Assembly (NCBI GenBank): GCA_002389785.1
Contig: DGQS01000133.1
Span: 1-42,792, forward strand
Direction of reading: 5' to 3'
DNA: 42,792 nucleotides
DNA from: Bacteroidetes bacterium UBA4408
GTDB lineage: Bacteria; Bacteroidota; Bacteroidia; UBA4408
The position numbers and the translations under genes are program-made. Below are positions 1-7,367 of the stretch, in pieces. The notes under the pieces are model-generated. The model made no database searches. It was given only the letters and a program-made list of their open reading frames with translations, and was not told the DNA's origin. Each line of letters begins with the position of its first letter. Position 1 is the first letter of the stretch.

Positions 1-362
1 TATTTTTCTTTCCATTCCCAGGCGTGTTTTAAAAATTCTTCTCGACTAAGCGACGATTTTTCAATTCCTTTTTCCTTCAACAAGGCAACCACTTTGGCTT
101 CCGTAGCAATCGATGCATGGTCGGTTCCAGGCACCCAACAGGCATTCTTACCTTGCATACGGGCGCGTCTAATCAAAACATCCTGAATGGTATTATTAAG
201 CATATGCCCCATGTGCAACACACCGGTAACATTGGGTGGAGGTATTACAATGGTATAGGGCTCGCGCTCATCGGGCTGCGATTTAAAAAATTGTTTTTCG
301 AGCCAGTAACTGTACCATTTATTCTCAATGTCTTTTGCAACAAAGGTTTTAGGAATTTCCAT
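1..362 (-). CDS. valS: Valine--tRNA ligase, N-terminal part (runs off the left edge)
   Basis: Class I aminoacyl-tRNA synthetase that charges tRNA-Val in the cytoplasm. Reading the minus strand from the ATG at 362, the product begins [20 protein letters not shown] and continues with [25 protein letters not shown] is the class I HIGH-type ATP-binding signature, and PPPNVTG before it is typical of ValRS. The following [15 protein letters not shown] is the conserved continuation of the Rossmann fold. About 120 codons are present with no stop; the editing domain, the KMSKS loop and the anticodon-binding part lie beyond base 1. The gene is read leftward, so its promoter should be in 363-645. Identification is from motifs and is firm. 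Confidence 0.95.
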   Translation of the reverse strand, partial: MEIPKTFVAKDIENKWYSYWLEKQFFKSQPDEREPYTIVIPPPNVTGVLHMGHMLNNTIQDVLIRRARMQGKNACWVPGTDHASIATEAKVVALLKEKGIEKSSLSREEFLKHAWEWKEK

Positions 363-504
363 AATCAATTTTCAAAAATGAGCTGCAAATTTAAAAATAG
401 ATTGCATAGCCTGCTAAGCGATTCACTAGTAAGCTGCATTTTGGATCATTAGCCTAAGGTAGATAGCTACTTACACAGGATGAAGTAGTACTCTGTAAAA
501 ATTT

Positions 505-585
505 GGGGCTTCCCTACGGGCGGGCTATTCGTTACAATCTTTTGCTCGTTCCTCACAAAAGGATTTCCACTGCTATCCCTAAGCC
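505..585. repeat. Structured intergenic repeat-like element
   Basis: This stretch looks unlike the AT-rich sequence around it. It runs from GGGGCTTCCCTACGGGCGG to TGCTATCCCTAAGCC. It contains an imperfect inverted repeat: CAATCTTTTG near 537-546 pairs with CAAAAGGATT near 556-565 with one bulge, and the outer GGCTT pairs with AAGCC. I recall very similar sequence as an intergenic repeat in other Bacteroidota genomes, but cannot confirm this without a search. No coding sense was found. Confidence 0.4.
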
Positions 586-645
586 GACTTCACTTTTAAA
601 CGTATCTATCCTCCTTCATTTTTAGGGATTTTTGAGTTAGGTTAT

Positions 646-1107
646 TTATTTCAATCCAATTTTTTCCCTAAGCTCTTTAATACTCAAATCTAAAAGCGGC
701 TCGTAATCAAAATTATGATACAAATTTGTTTTGGTTTTCAATCCACGGTTAAATGCTTTAAATACAGCTTTTGGATACAAAATTATTCCCACCAATAGCG
801 CCCCAAAATTTAAAAACCAGGCAACAAAATATTTTTCACAACCTGTTGCTATTTCCCATGCTCCAATTTCAGCTTCACCTTTCCAATTAGCTGCATAACC
901 TGTTAGTACATGGTGTATGTCGTGAAAGCGAGCCACTTTCACTCGAGACGGAATGTTGGGTAGGTTGATTGGGAAATTTCCAACTTTAATCGAAAATTTT
1001 TTTGCGGTATAAGCGTCTTCGGGAATATTAAAACGAGCAAATAATTGCTTTAAGGCAACTTTAATTTGAAGTTCTTCATCATAAAATTCAGTTTTCGTTT
1101 GATTCAT
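646..1107 (-). CDS. Coq4-like protein
   Basis: Small protein of 153 residues. Its centre carries H62-D63-x-x-H66 followed, eleven residues later, by E78. This is the HDxxHx11E metal-binding signature of the Coq4 family, and the local sequence HHVLTGYAANWKGEAE also matches that family (HVLTGY...GE). In ubiquinone-making organisms Coq4 acts on the C1 position of the quinone head group. Residues about 95-112 are hydrophobic and could form one membrane-associated helix. It is shorter at the N-terminus than the usual 220-260 residue Coq4. Bacteroidota normally make menaquinone, so the substrate here is unknown. It starts with ATG at 1107. The downstream DUF1801 gene lies on the same strand, 44 bases upstream in transcription order. 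Family call fairly sure, function unknown. Confidence 0.72.
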   Translation of the reverse strand: MNQTKTEFYDEELQIKVALKQLFARFNIPEDAYTAKKFSIKVGNFPINLPNIPSRVKVARFHDIHHVLTGYAANWKGEAEIGAWEIATGCEKYFVAWFLNFGALLVGIILYPKAVFKAFNRGLKTKTNLYHNFDYEPLLDLSIKELREKIGLK

Positions 1108-1151
1108 TTTTGCACCTTCCTGAAAAATTAATTCCGTATTGTCAAACCAAT

Positions 1152-1589
1152 TTATTTATTCACCAAAATCGCACCCGCAACACCTGGATTTTTTGCAGCA
1201 AGCTTTAAAACTATTTTTAGCGTTTCGAGTTTAATTTCTTCTTTTTTTGTAAACCTTATACAACTTATACTCTTGGTAAGTTTACCTAGGTCTTTTTTGT
1301 AGTTATCTGCCGCCACCTTATCTGTTATTAAGGCACAAACATAAATGGTGAAATAATTTTTTTGATGTGCCAAGGCAATAATCGGCTATTCTCTTTTTTC
1401 TTTTTTTTTCTTATCAAGGTAGTAAAATGAACCATATCCAATCATATTTGAAGCATAGTATGGTGTAAGTTTCGGAACAGCTTTTTGAATAAAATTGTGC
1501 ATAAAATTCAAGTCGTTTTTACGCTCCTCTGGCACCAACAAAAGATATTCATCAATCGATTGGGCTGCATTTTTTGCAAACATGTTCAT
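1152..1589 (-). pseudogene. DUF1801 (YdhG-like) protein interrupted by an in-frame TAG
   Basis: Two pieces in the same reading frame form one DUF1801 protein. The first, from ATG 1589, contains SIDEYLLLVPEERKN and NMIGYGSFYYLDKKKKEKRE. A TAG at 1388-1386 (minus strand) follows, then the frame continues without a break as PIIALAHQKNYFTIYVC, LGKLTKSISCIRFTKKEEI and LKIVLKLAAKNP. In the family this position normally reads like GEWPVIGLA, so the stop replaces a conserved tryptophan: TGG to TAG is one G-to-A change. The total of 146 codons fits a normal DUF1801 length, and the second piece has no good ATG start. The role of the family is not settled. A recent nonsense mutation or a base-calling error explains it best; read-through is possible but unsupported. 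Confidence 0.75.
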
Positions 1590-2038
1590 ACCTTCCTAAC
1601 TTAGTTTTTATTTTACTGAAGACTTTAAAATTAATAATTTATTATTTCTGTAAATTAGGGTAGTTTAGGTTAGCCTCTTTAAATAATCGAATTGTTCAAT
1701 ACCCCTCGCGCGTTCTTCCAGCTTTGTGTGTTTCAATTATTAAAGCAGCTCGTCTAATTTGAATACGGTAGTTAAAATGAAATAATAAAAATCTTCCTTT
1801 TCAACCATTCATATTGAGATATTCCGAAAACCCATGGTCTACAAGATTTACGCGAGAAGGAGCTGATTGGCTAAAATTAGAAATGGATGGTATGTTTTAA
1901 TCTAAGATATATAAACAGACCTAATGTTGGAGAAGGTGAGAGCGAATTTTTTTGCTGCGGTGTGATTTAATCATTCAAAGAATTATTTATATAGCTGATA
2001 AAGTATCCTATATTTGTTTAAATCAATATTTAAAAAAG
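1590..2038. other. Gap with possible decayed coding remnants
   Basis: No intact gene is seen. On the minus strand between about 1810 and 1690, a short open stretch reads FNYRIQIRRAALIIETHK and then AGRTREGY before a stop. It looks protein-like but is not recognised. On the plus strand near 1815-1900 another short open stretch reads RYSENPWSTRFTREGADW and then LKLEMDGMF before TAA. Both could be chance. The rest is AT-rich and without strong hairpins. The last part is the leader of the DinB gene that starts at 2039. Confidence 0.3.
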
Positions 2039-2518
2039 ATGAACACAATGGTATTAGCAGTAAAAATAGTGCTTGACAAATGGCGATCATCCATTAAAAA
2101 TTTCGACGATTTGCTACTCGAACTATCTGATGAAACTTTGTTAAGGGAAATTGTTCCCAGCAAAAACAGAGGTATTTATTTGTTAGGACATTTACTGGCT
2201 GTACACGATGATATGTTGGTACTTTTGGACATGGGCAATAAGTTGTACCCTCAATGGAACGATGCTTTTTTAAAACATGCCGACAAAGTAATAAGCGATA
2301 TTCCCGGCTGCACAGAATTACGCCAAGCATGGATTATACAAGCTAAGGCAATACAGCAAAAATTTGATGCACTGCCATCCGAACAATGGTTTGAAAAGCA
2401 CCGGGCAATTTCCGATCAAGATTTTGCGTTGGAGCCGCATCGCAATAAATTAAATGTGGTTCTCACTCGTATCAACCATCTGCAATACCATATCGGGCAA
2501 TTGGCTTTGTTAAAATAA
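2039..2518 (+). CDS. DinB-family protein
   Basis: About 159 residues, four-helix-bundle DinB/YfiT type. Histidines sit where the family places its metal ligands: GHLLAVHDD near residues 45-53 and NHLQYHIGQLALLK at the C-terminus. The closing HxxYHxGQ pattern is the clearest family mark. The frame is open further upstream to 1952, but those extra 29 residues (rich in I, Y and L from an AT-rich leader) do not resemble the family, so the ATG at 2039 is chosen. DinB relatives are metal-dependent and often thiol-linked transferases or hydrolases; no substrate can be named. It is followed after 17 bases by an MFS gene on the same strand. A second DinB-family gene lies at 10674. Confidence 0.8.
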   Translation: MNTMVLAVKIVLDKWRSSIKNFDDLLLELSDETLLREIVPSKNRGIYLLGHLLAVHDDMLVLLDMGNKLYPQWNDAFLKHADKVISDIPGCTELRQAWIIQAKAIQQKFDALPSEQWFEKHRAISDQDFALEPHRNKLNVVLTRINHLQYHIGQLALLK

Positions 2519-2535
2519 CAGCAATTGTAACTCGT

Positions 2536-3885
2536 ATGCCTTTTTATAAAATTCCGTCGCTTTCCGAAAATTCCTTTCTGCGCTATTTTAATTTCATTGC
2601 CTTGTATTTTGCTCAAGGAATTCCTGAAGGGATGCTGGCCTTTGGTATACCGGCATGGATGGCTATGAACGGAAAATCGCCGGCCGAAATCGCCAATTTT
2701 GCAATCGTATTGGTACTGCCTTGGAGCTTTAAAATACTAGTAGCACCGCTCATCGACCGATACACCTTTTTGTCGATGGGACGTAAACGGCCTTGGGTAA
2801 TAATAGGGCAATTGGGACTGGTATTGAGTTTTGCATATATGGCTTACATCCCCGATCCGTTAAACAACCTTCATCAGTTAATGTTGGCCGGTTTTATTGT
2901 TTCTTTTTTTGGAGCCTTTCAGGATGTGGCAACCGATGGTATGGCGGTAGACATTATTCCGGCCGAACAGCAAGCAAAAGCGAACGGTTTAATGTGGGGT
3001 AGCAAAATCAGTGGTATATCCATTTCACTGGCATTGGGTAGTTGGATATTAAATAAATACGGATATACTGCTTCAATACTTACACTTGCAGCAATTATCT
3101 CATGCATTATGTTTGCTCCAATATTGCTGCGTGAGCGAAATGGCGAAAAAATACTTCCTTGGACACAAGGTAAAGCTGCACCCGAATCCGAAATGTTACA
3201 GCTCGAAAATTGGAGAGAAATTTTTAAGTCGCTGTTTGCTGTTTTTACTTTGCGAAATTCACTGTTAATCGCCGGGGTATTGTTTGTCAGCCAAGGGGCT
3301 TTTAAATTTCTTGGCACCTTACTACCTGTTTTTACTGTAAAATTATTAGGATGGACCAACGTTGAATACGCACAATATTTTGCAAGTGCAAAGTTAATAG
3401 GAGGCATAAGTGGAATGATTCTGGGGGGTATTTTAATTGACAAGTTCGGGAAAAAACGAATGCTATTTATTTACTTTTTTTGTTTGATTTTACTGGTTTC
3501 ATTGCTGTCCCTTAGTAAAGCGTATTGGGCGAACAAGTCAATTATCTATTCGTTTATGATTGTGTACAATACTTTTTATACCTTTTCGAGTATCGGTTTG
3601 TTTGCCATAGCCATGCAATGTTGCTGGCGCAAGGTATCGGCCAGTCAATTTACTTTGTACATGACAATTGCTAACTTAGGTCAAATGAGTTTTGCTGCAC
3701 TAATTAATCCAATAAGCTCAAGCTTTAACTGGCAAATTAGTCTTGTCTTTTTTACCCTCTTCTTAGCGATAGCCTGGCTAATTCTCTATTTTTTAAATAT
3801 TGAAAAGCAAATTGAATTAGTTGCAGAAATGGAACTAAAGGACCTTGAAATTAAATCGAATGAAGGAAGTATTTCGAACCATTAA
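2536..3885 (+). CDS. MFS transporter, AmpG-like
   Basis: A 449-residue inner-membrane carrier with about twelve hydrophobic segments. After the second helix it has SMGRKRPWVIIGQ, the loop 2-3 motif of major facilitator proteins, with a matching loop DKFGKKRMLFIY in the second half. The early YFAQGIPEGMLAFGIPAWM and the QDVATDGMAVDI segment resemble AmpG-type permeases, which import anhydromuropeptides, and acetyl-CoA-transporter relatives. The last 25 residues are a charged cytoplasmic tail. The substrate cannot be told from sequence; muropeptide uptake is plausible because murQ occurs in the same window, although 15 kb away. The gene follows the DinB gene by 17 bases and may be cotranscribed with it. 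MFS call firm, AmpG sub-family moderate. Confidence 0.82.
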   Translation: MPFYKIPSLSENSFLRYFNFIALYFAQGIPEGMLAFGIPAWMAMNGKSPAEIANFAIVLVLPWSFKILVAPLIDRYTFLSMGRKRPWVIIGQLGLVLSFAYMAYIPDPLNNLHQLMLAGFIVSFFGAFQDVATDGMAVDIIPAEQQAKANGLMWGSKISGISISLALGSWILNKYGYTASILTLAAIISCIMFAPILLRERNGEKILPWTQGKAAPESEMLQLENWREIFKSLFAVFTLRNSLLIAGVLFVSQGAFKFLGTLLPVFTVKLLGWTNVEYAQYFASAKLIGGISGMILGGILIDKFGKKRMLFIYFFCLILLVSLLSLSKAYWANKSIIYSFMIVYNTFYTFSSIGLFAIAMQCCWRKVSASQFTLYMTIANLGQMSFAALINPISSSFNWQISLVFFTLFLAIAWLILYFLNIEKQIELVAEMELKDLEIKSNEGSISNH

Positions 3886-4175
3886 ATTAAAGTACTTTAT
3901 TAAGTTTTATACAATAAGTCTTATGCTTATCCACTTTATTACCTATGAAGCAATTTTTAATCTAACTTGCTATTTTTTAATTCATATTAAAAGGACCGGC
4001 CTATGAGAAATTGACGTTAAGAAATTGGAATTAATTTTTATGCACCGGCCAGTGAAAGCAATCCTCGAGCGAGAGTAAGAATTTCAATAGTCAACAACAT
4101 ATAATCGAGCGCTTGGGTTGCGTGGAAAAAATTAATTCAAATTTTAGTCAATTTATCATAAGCCTTGATTTTTTG

Positions 4176-4201
4176 TTTCTTTTTGATCAAGCAAAAAGAA
4201 A
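4176..4201. repeat. Perfect 10-bp inverted repeat
   Basis: TTTCTTTTTG (4176-4185) and CAAAAAGAAA (4192-4201) pair perfectly around a 6-base loop, ATCAAG. It lies about 300 bases after the MFS gene, too far for its terminator. The motif resembles common Bacteroidota intergenic repeats from memory; this was not checked. Confidence 0.5.
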
Positions 4202-4341
4202 GAGAACACAATAGGGACAATGGGTTTGTGATAGCTTGATAGGTTGTTTTGAACAATTCATTTGGAAAATTTTAGCATAGCTAATACTAATTAATAAATC
4301 TCTAACAGAGATAAATGTTCTTTTTTAATCATTTTAAGTTT

Positions 4342-4395
4342 TGGTACAATTGCGGATAAACACAATAAGTTTTTTGTTTATCCCCAATTGTACCA
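4342..4395. repeat. Near-perfect 21-bp hairpin
   Basis: Left arm 4342-4362 and right arm 4375-4395 are reverse complements with one mismatch (G against C at the tenth pair), around a 12-base loop CAATAAGTTTTT. The arms begin TGGTACAATTG and end CAATTGTACCA. The left arm belongs to the repeat family found again at 4616-4650. No T-run follows, so it is not a standard terminator. It could be an RNA hairpin, a transposition-derived palindrome or a protein target. Confidence 0.7.
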
Positions 4396-4460
4396 CACTT
4401 TCAATTTATTTTATAGGTATAGCTTAAGCTTGTATTTAGACTTTATCAAACAGGAAGTTT

Positions 4461-4560
4461 AACCACTAAAAACACAAATTTTGAACGAAGGGCACAAAAG
4501 CTATTTTTTAATAATTCCACATAGAGTCCTTGTGTTTTTCTTTGTGGCCTTTGTGGTTTA
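4461..4560. repeat. Imperfect palindrome with CACAAA/TTTGTG character
   Basis: The left side begins AACCACTAAAAACACAAAT and ends GGGCACAAAAG. The right side reads TTGTGTTTTTCTTTGTGG and ends CTTTGTGGTTT. The two sides are inverted imperfect copies separated by an AT-rich middle. The pattern of ACCACAAAGG and CACAAAG blocks is one I associate with dispersed intergenic repeats in many bacteria; this needs a genome-wide search. Confidence 0.5.
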
Positions 4561-4787
4561 AATCCTTTGATTCTAACACTTCAGCTGCCTAGCTAAATCA
4601 TCATTTTTTGTTTTAGGTACATAAACGGATAAGCATACTAAGTTATTTGTCACTTATTTTATTACTAAAGCTGGTTGTTAAACAAATTTATTGGAGTAAA
4701 ATCATTAATCAACTAGTGGCAAAAAATGCCTAACTCTATTTAGGTTTTGGCATGGTTTTAGCTAGATGTTCGCGCCTCAAAAAATTG

Positions 4788-4795
4788 TAAATTTG
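4788..4795 (+). promoter_or_regulatory. Likely -7 element for the DUF1573 pair
   Basis: TAAATTTG matches the Bacteroidota -7 consensus TAnnTTTG. Transcription would start near 4802, giving a leader of about 29 bases before ATG 4831. It would also place the alternative GTG at 4801 at or before the start of the transcript. No convincing -33 TTTG was found at the right distance. Confidence 0.5.
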
Positions 4796-4830
4796 TTTGA
4801 GTGAATGTTAAATTTCAACCGGTTTTAAAA

Positions 4831-5310
4831 ATGAAAAAAAATTTACTTCTCAGTTCCATCTTTGCCTTGTTTATAACAAGTGCTATCGCACAGGAAACAG
4901 CCAAAGATTTAGCAAAAACAACAGATGCAATTAATCCGAATGCTGCCGAAATCACCTTTGATCAAGAGGTACATGATTACGGAAACATTAAACAAGGTGC
5001 TAACGGGTCTTATGAATTCCGATTTAAAAATACGGGTAAAGAACCACTCATTATTAGCAATGCCCAAGGTAGCTGCGGATGTACCGTACCTTCTTGGCCG
5101 AAAGAACCAATTCTACCGGGACAAAGCAACCTTATAAAAGTAACTTACGATACTAAACGCGTAGGTCCCTTCACAAAAACAGTAACCATCACTTCAAATG
5201 CAAAAGTTGCCTCAAAAGTAATTACCATCAAAGGGGTAGTAGAAGAAGTACCGCAAGAAGAAACCTTTCCGGGCAAAAAGGAGAGCGGTGGTCCTTTCGA
5301 AATGAAATAA
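4831..5310 (+). CDS. DUF1573 exported protein (first of a tandem pair)
   Basis: 159 residues from ATG 4831. The start MKKNLLLSSIFALFITSAIA then Q is a clean Sec signal peptide with an AxAQ cleavage site, which rules against the upstream GTG at 4801. The mature part is one DUF1573 immunoglobulin-like domain: HDYGNIKQGANGSYEFRFKN, then GSCGCTVPSWPKEPILPG with the family cysteine pair, then VTITSNAKVASKVITIKG. A lysine- and glutamate-rich tail follows. DUF1573 proteins are periplasmic or surface proteins of Bacteroidota without a settled function. The next gene is a close paralogue 53 bases downstream and shares GKEPLII, GSCGCTVP and WPKEPI with it. Family call firm; function unknown. Confidence 0.88.
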   Translation: MKKNLLLSSIFALFITSAIAQETAKDLAKTTDAINPNAAEITFDQEVHDYGNIKQGANGSYEFRFKNTGKEPLIISNAQGSCGCTVPSWPKEPILPGQSNLIKVTYDTKRVGPFTKTVTITSNAKVASKVITIKGVVEEVPQEETFPGKKESGGPFEMK

Positions 5311-5363
5311 TCAAGCAAGTAAAATTAATCAACTAAAACAATAACAACTAAAAACAACTAAAC

Positions 5364-5825
5364 ATGAAAAAAGTAATTTTATCAATGGCTGTAGTAGTAT
5401 GCAGCATGTTTGCAGTAAACGCACAAGATGCAGTAAAAGCAGCTGAAGCTAATCCCAATGCAGCAGAAATTAGCTTCGTTACCGAAACTATCGATTATGG
5501 AACAATTGAGCACAATGCTGACGGTAACCGTGAATTTAAATTCAAAAATTCAGGTAAAGAGCCTTTAATTATTACCAATTGCCAAGGATCTTGCGGATGT
5601 ACAGTACCAACTTGGCCAAAAGAGCCAATTAAGCCAGGAGCAAGCGCTTCAATTAAAGTTCACTATGCTACCGACCGAGTAGGACAATTTGAAAAAACAA
5701 TTACAGTTACTTCAAATGCTAAAACTCCTTCTAAAGTGATTAAAATTAAAGGAGTTGTTAAGCCGGATCCAACACCTGCAGAAGCTCCGGTAAAAGATGC
5801 TGTAGCTCCAACTGAGTCTCACTAA
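5364..5825 (+). CDS. DUF1573 exported protein (second of a tandem pair)
   Basis: 153 residues with signal peptide MKKVILSMAVVVCSMFAVNA before Q. The DUF1573 domain shows IDYGTIEHNADGNREFKFKN, NCQGSCGCTVPTWPKEPIKPG and TVTSNAKTPSKVIKIKG. This is the same order and nearly the same motifs as the gene upstream, so a tandem duplication is likely. The C-terminus is a proline-, alanine- and glutamate-rich tail, probably flexible. An extra cysteine (TNCQGSCGC) is present here, while the upstream copy has SNAQGSCGC, so the redox or metal properties of the two may differ. A strong terminator follows at 5879-5910, closing the two-gene unit. Confidence 0.9.
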   Translation: MKKVILSMAVVVCSMFAVNAQDAVKAAEANPNAAEISFVTETIDYGTIEHNADGNREFKFKNSGKEPLIITNCQGSCGCTVPTWPKEPIKPGASASIKVHYATDRVGQFEKTITVTSNAKTPSKVIKIKGVVKPDPTPAEAPVKDAVAPTESH

Positions 5826-5878
5826 TTGAAAGTTAAAAATCCAACTTTAATTAGTTAAGATTTTTACAAGTTTTATAA

Positions 5879-5915
5879 AAAGCGTCATCGATTGAATTCG
5901 ATGACGCTTTTTTTT
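5879..5915 (+). terminator. Rho-independent terminator after the DUF1573 pair
   Basis: AAAGCGTCATCGA (5879-5891) pairs perfectly with TCGATGACGCTTT (5898-5910) around a 6-base loop and runs into a T tract. The 13-bp stem is the strongest kind of terminator in this window. Confidence 0.92.
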
Positions 5916-5942
5916 ACCATGCTTCCTGATACAATTGTATTC

Positions 5943-5974
5943 TTGTAATTCGCAAGGGTATTTTATTAATTTTG
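5943..5974 (+). promoter_or_regulatory. Likely promoter of the aminotransferase gene
   Basis: TTG (5943-5945) and TAATTTTG (5967-5974, matching TAnnTTTG) are 21 bases apart, as expected for the Bacteroidota housekeeping sigma factor. Transcription would start near 5981, leaving a leader of about 55 bases before ATG 6036. Confidence 0.6.
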
Positions 5975-6035
5975 CGACATACAAAATAGAGCATTTATAT
6001 ATTCATTTTATCTCAGCGCCGTACCAAAAATTTCA

Positions 6036-7220
6036 ATGAAGGGTAATAATATGCCCGCCAGTCCAATTCGTAAATTAGTTCCTTTTGCCGATAAAGCTAA
6101 ACAAGAAGGTAAAACCATTTACCATCTCAACATTGGTCAACCCGATATTGAAACTCCGGAAACCATGTTGAATGCAATTAAAAACTTTTCGCCAAAAGTG
6201 GTCGAGTATAGCCACAGCGCAGGTATTGAAAGTTATCGAAAAAAGTTAGCCGGCTATTATAATTCCTTTGGAATTTCAATTACCTTCAACGATATACTCA
6301 TAACTACCGGAGGTTCAGAAGCCATTGAAATTGCGATGATGGCTTGTTTAAATCCAGGAGATGAAGTTATAATTCCGGAACCATTTTATGCCAATTATAA
6401 CGGCTTTTCGTGCCAGGCCGATGTGGTGGTAAAACCCATTCGAAGCACCATAGAAAGCGGATTTGCACTTCCTCCAATTAGCGAATTTGAGAAAATGATT
6501 GGACCTAAAACGAAGGCCATCTTAATTTGCAATCCAAGCAACCCTACAGGGTATTTATATTCTCGTAAGGAATTAGAATCACTGAAGGAAATTGTTTTAA
6601 AGCATGATTTATTTTTGTTTTCGGATGAGGTTTACAAAGAGTTTTGCTACGACAATAAGGAGTATGTTTCGGTAATGCATTTGAGTGGACTAGAGAACAA
6701 TGTGATTTTACTTGATTCCATTTCAAAACGCTACAGTGCTTGTGGTGCTCGCATAGGAGCACTTATTTGTAAAAACAAGGAAGTAATGGGTGCAGCATTA
6801 AAGTTTGCTCAAGCTCGTTTAAGTCCACCTACCTTTGGCCAAGTAGCGGCCGAAGCCGCAATTGATACTCCTGCCAGTTATTTTGAAGCCGTTAAAAAGG
6901 AATATACCGCAAGACGCAATTTTGTTGTATCCAGTTTAAATAAAATGGAAGGAGTTTTTTGTCCAATGCCAAGTGGAGCTTTTTACTGCATAGCAAAATT
7001 ACCAATCGACAATGCCGATGTGTTTTGTCAGTGGTTGCTCGAATCATTCAGTTATCAAAACTCAACGGTAATGCTTGCACCTGCAACCGGTTTTTATTCG
7101 ACACCCGGCGCAGGTATTAATGAAGTTCGTATTGCTTACGTGTTGAATTTAGAAGCGCTTCAAAATGCCATGAAATGCCTCGAAGAAGCTTTGAAAATTT
7201 ATCCCGGGCGTAAATTGTAA
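6036..7220 (+). CDS. Class I/II PLP-dependent aminotransferase (aspartate aminotransferase-like)
   Basis: A 394-residue cytoplasmic enzyme of fold type I. MPASPIRKLVPFADKAK and HLNIGQPDIETPE are typical of the Bacteroidota AspC-like subgroup. TGGSEAIEIA binds the cofactor phosphate, NPSNPTGY holds the conserved Asn-Pro, SDEVYKEF carries the pyridine-nitrogen aspartate, and SISKRYSACGARIG contains the Schiff-base lysine, K231. The carboxylate-binding arginine is in NEVRIAYV near the end. Relatives usually begin MPKISxKG; here the equivalent codons from 6021 read V-P-K-I-S with GTA in place of the start, so the first usable start is ATG 6036. A terminator follows at 7239-7272. The substrate range cannot be fixed. 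Confidence 0.9.
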   Translation: MKGNNMPASPIRKLVPFADKAKQEGKTIYHLNIGQPDIETPETMLNAIKNFSPKVVEYSHSAGIESYRKKLAGYYNSFGISITFNDILITTGGSEAIEIAMMACLNPGDEVIIPEPFYANYNGFSCQADVVVKPIRSTIESGFALPPISEFEKMIGPKTKAILICNPSNPTGYLYSRKELESLKEIVLKHDLFLFSDEVYKEFCYDNKEYVSVMHLSGLENNVILLDSISKRYSACGARIGALICKNKEVMGAALKFAQARLSPPTFGQVAAEAAIDTPASYFEAVKKEYTARRNFVVSSLNKMEGVFCPMPSGAFYCIAKLPIDNADVFCQWLLESFSYQNSTVMLAPATGFYSTPGAGINEVRIAYVLNLEALQNAMKCLEEALKIYPGRKL

Positions 7221-7238
7221 TAGGTTAAACTATCAACT

Positions 7239-7272
7239 AAAAAGGAGGATAAGTGATTTATCCTCCTTTTTT
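7239..7272 (+). terminator. Rho-independent terminator after the aminotransferase
   Basis: AAAAAGGAGGATAA (7239-7252) pairs with TTATCCTCCTTTTT (7258-7271) around the loop GTGAT. The T run lies within and after the right arm. The A-rich left arm could also help terminate the M42 gene arriving from the other strand. Confidence 0.9.
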
Positions 7273-7367
7273 ATTTTCATATAAAATCGCAAATCTATTC
7301 TTAAAATTGAATCTCATTAAAACGCATTCAAGATTAAGAAGCAGCTTAACTTTCAGTAATGGGGCAT

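Larger units (their letters stand above)
3911..4650. mobile_element. Possible small decayed element bounded by terminal inverted repeats
   Basis: The left end (3911-3943, ACAATAAG... to ...TTTATTACC) is an imperfect inverted copy of the right end (4616-4650, GGTACATAAA... to ...GTTATTTGT). The shared core TATGCTTATCC/GGATAAGCATA is 11 exact bases, with matching sequence on both sides. A third copy of the right-end repeat lies inside at 4343-4377 in direct orientation: GGTACA, four differing bases, then 21 of 25 identical. No transposase is left and no clear target duplication is seen. A non-autonomous element or a cluster of intergenic repeats would both fit. Confidence 0.4.
3886..4830. other. 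Long repeat-rich gap
   Basis: 945 bases without a credible gene. It contains a set of related inverted and direct repeats (3911-3943, 4343-4377, 4616-4650), a near-perfect 21-bp hairpin (4342-4395), a small perfect hairpin (4176-4201) and an imperfect palindrome with alternating CACAAA/TTTGTG character (4461-4560); these have their own entries. The final 40 bases carry the promoter of the DUF1573 pair. Confidence 0.7.

Noticed and set aside
117..452. Open frame on the plus strand at the left edge
   Set aside because: It lies mostly antisense to valS, whose HMGH and PPPNVTG motifs are unmistakable, and has no family features.
4342..4395. Transcription terminator of the MFS gene
   Set aside because: More than 450 bases after the gene and not followed by a T run.
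4801..4830. GTG start for the first DUF1573 gene
   Set aside because: It lies at the predicted transcript start, and the ATG at 4831 begins a textbook signal peptide.
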